5,071 nucleotides of DNA from UBA4292 sp964648695 (GTDB lineage Bacteria > Bacillota > Clostridia > Lachnospirales > Lachnospiraceae): contig CAZYLH010000072.1 of the NCBI GenBank assembly GCA_964648695.1, positions 1-5,071 of the forward strand. Direction: 5' to 3'. The notes beneath the pieces are model-generated. The model saw only the letters and a list, made by a program, of their open reading frames with translations, searched no databases and was not told where the DNA came from. The number at the start of each line of letters is the position of its first letter. The first letter of the stretch is position 1. The translations under genes were made by a program, and so were the position numbers. Below, piece after piece: positions 4,508-5,071 of the stretch.

Positions 4508-5071
4508 ATGAATGAACGAATGGAGACAATAGATAAAACAATTATAGAGAGCCTGCTTACCACAAAAGTGCTTGGAAGAACTGCCGAGTATTTTGATGAG
4601 ATTGACTCCACAAATAACCGCTGCAAGGTAGTTGCAAAAGAGGGCGCAAAGCACGGTCTTTTGGTTATCGCCGAAAGACAGAGTGCCGGAAGGGGGCGCC
4701 GTGAGAGAAGCTGGGAAACTCCTTATGGAACGTCCATTGCTATGAGCTTTCTTTTGCGTCCGAACATACCTCCGGATAGGGCGAGCATATTGACGCTTGT
4801 GGCTGCCGTGGCTATCGCGGACGGGATATCTAAGGTGACGGCGTTGCCGGTTAATATCAAATGGCCAAATGACATTGTTATAAATGGCAGAAAGGTCTGC
4901 GGAATTCTGACAGAGATGAGCGTGGAGCTTTCTGCCATCGACTATGTTGTGGTGGGGATCGGGATCAATGTAAATAATGAGAAGTTTTCACCGGAGCTTA
5001 GCGGCACTGCCACCTCCCTTTTTATGGAAAAGGGGGAGCGTATCAGCCGGGAACAGCTTATCTGTGCGGTG
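4508..5071 (+). CDS. birA: Biotin-protein ligase (biotin-[acetyl-CoA-carboxylase] ligase), 3' end cut by the window
   Basis: This enzyme activates biotin with ATP and attaches it to a lysine of biotin-dependent carboxylases. The 188 visible residues cover most of the catalytic domain: DSTN at 33-36, the nucleotide/biotin loop GRGRR at 61-65, KWPND at 118-122, GRKVCGILTE at 127-136 with the catalytic-site lysine Lys129, and VVGIGINVN at 148-156. The C-terminal subdomain continues beyond the window. Only about 25 residues precede the catalytic domain, so the DNA-binding helix-turn-helix of bifunctional BirA is absent and this is the monofunctional (group I) form. The position after GRGRR is Glu66 where Gly is usual. 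The start is ambiguous. ATG 4508 is the first possible codon (in-frame stop at 4502-4504) but has only a weak upstream GTGGGG. ATG 4520, four codons later, is an alternative with AGGAA upstream at long spacing. The gene lies 19 bp after the small membrane protein. Confidence 0.93.
   Translation, partial: MNERMETIDKTIIESLLTTKVLGRTAEYFDEIDSTNNRCKVVAKEGAKHGLLVIAERQSAGRGRRERSWETPYGTSIAMSFLLRPNIPPDRASILTLVAAVAIADGISKVTALPVNIKWPNDIVINGRKVCGILTEMSVELSAIDYVVVGIGINVNNEKFSPELSGTATSLFMEKGERISREQLICAV

Overview
The window looks like chromosomal DNA of a low-to-moderate-GC Firmicute, most likely a Clostridia/Lachnospiraceae-type bacterium. This rests on strong purine-rich Shine-Dalgarno sites before most genes, AGA/AGG-rich arginine codon use, a membrane-anchored SleB-like hydrolase with SH3 domains, and tight co-directional gene packing. 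Every gene I can support is on the + strand. The lineage is inferred from style and gene content, not from a marker gene.

Region 1 (1-1595) is a self-contained transcription unit. A short AT-rich leader carries a WalR-box-like sequence (its first base lies outside the window). It is followed by a 485-residue membrane-anchored cell-wall hydrolase: transmembrane anchor, helical stalk, two bacterial SH3-like modules, a Thr/Glu-rich linker and a C-terminal SleB/CwlJ-type (Hydrolase_2) domain. A clear rho-independent terminator closes the unit.

Region 2 (1596-1730) is an intergenic control region. It holds a candidate sigma-A promoter whose spacer and -10 element lie inside a 24-bp near-perfect dyad with an AAAC/GTTT core, an operator-like arrangement.

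Region 3 (1731-5071) is a probable five-gene operon with gaps of 19-57 bp: a short NfeD-family membrane protein, a stomatin/SPFH (QmcA-like) membrane scaffold protein, ornithine carbamoyltransferase (argF), an unrecognised 98-residue three-helix membrane protein, and a biotin-protein ligase (birA) cut by the window end. The NfeD-SPFH pair is a well-known partnership in membrane organisation. argF (arginine/citrulline metabolism) and birA (biotinylation of carboxylases) are housekeeping metabolism, so the operon mixes functions. A 13-bp-stem hairpin without a U-tract sits between the SPFH gene and argF, just upstream of the argF ribosome-binding site.

I see no mobile element, CRISPR array, tRNA or rRNA. 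No coding region looks like an undescribed system. The most interesting signals are regulatory: the WalR-like box, the 24-bp dyad on the promoter and the pre-argF hairpin.
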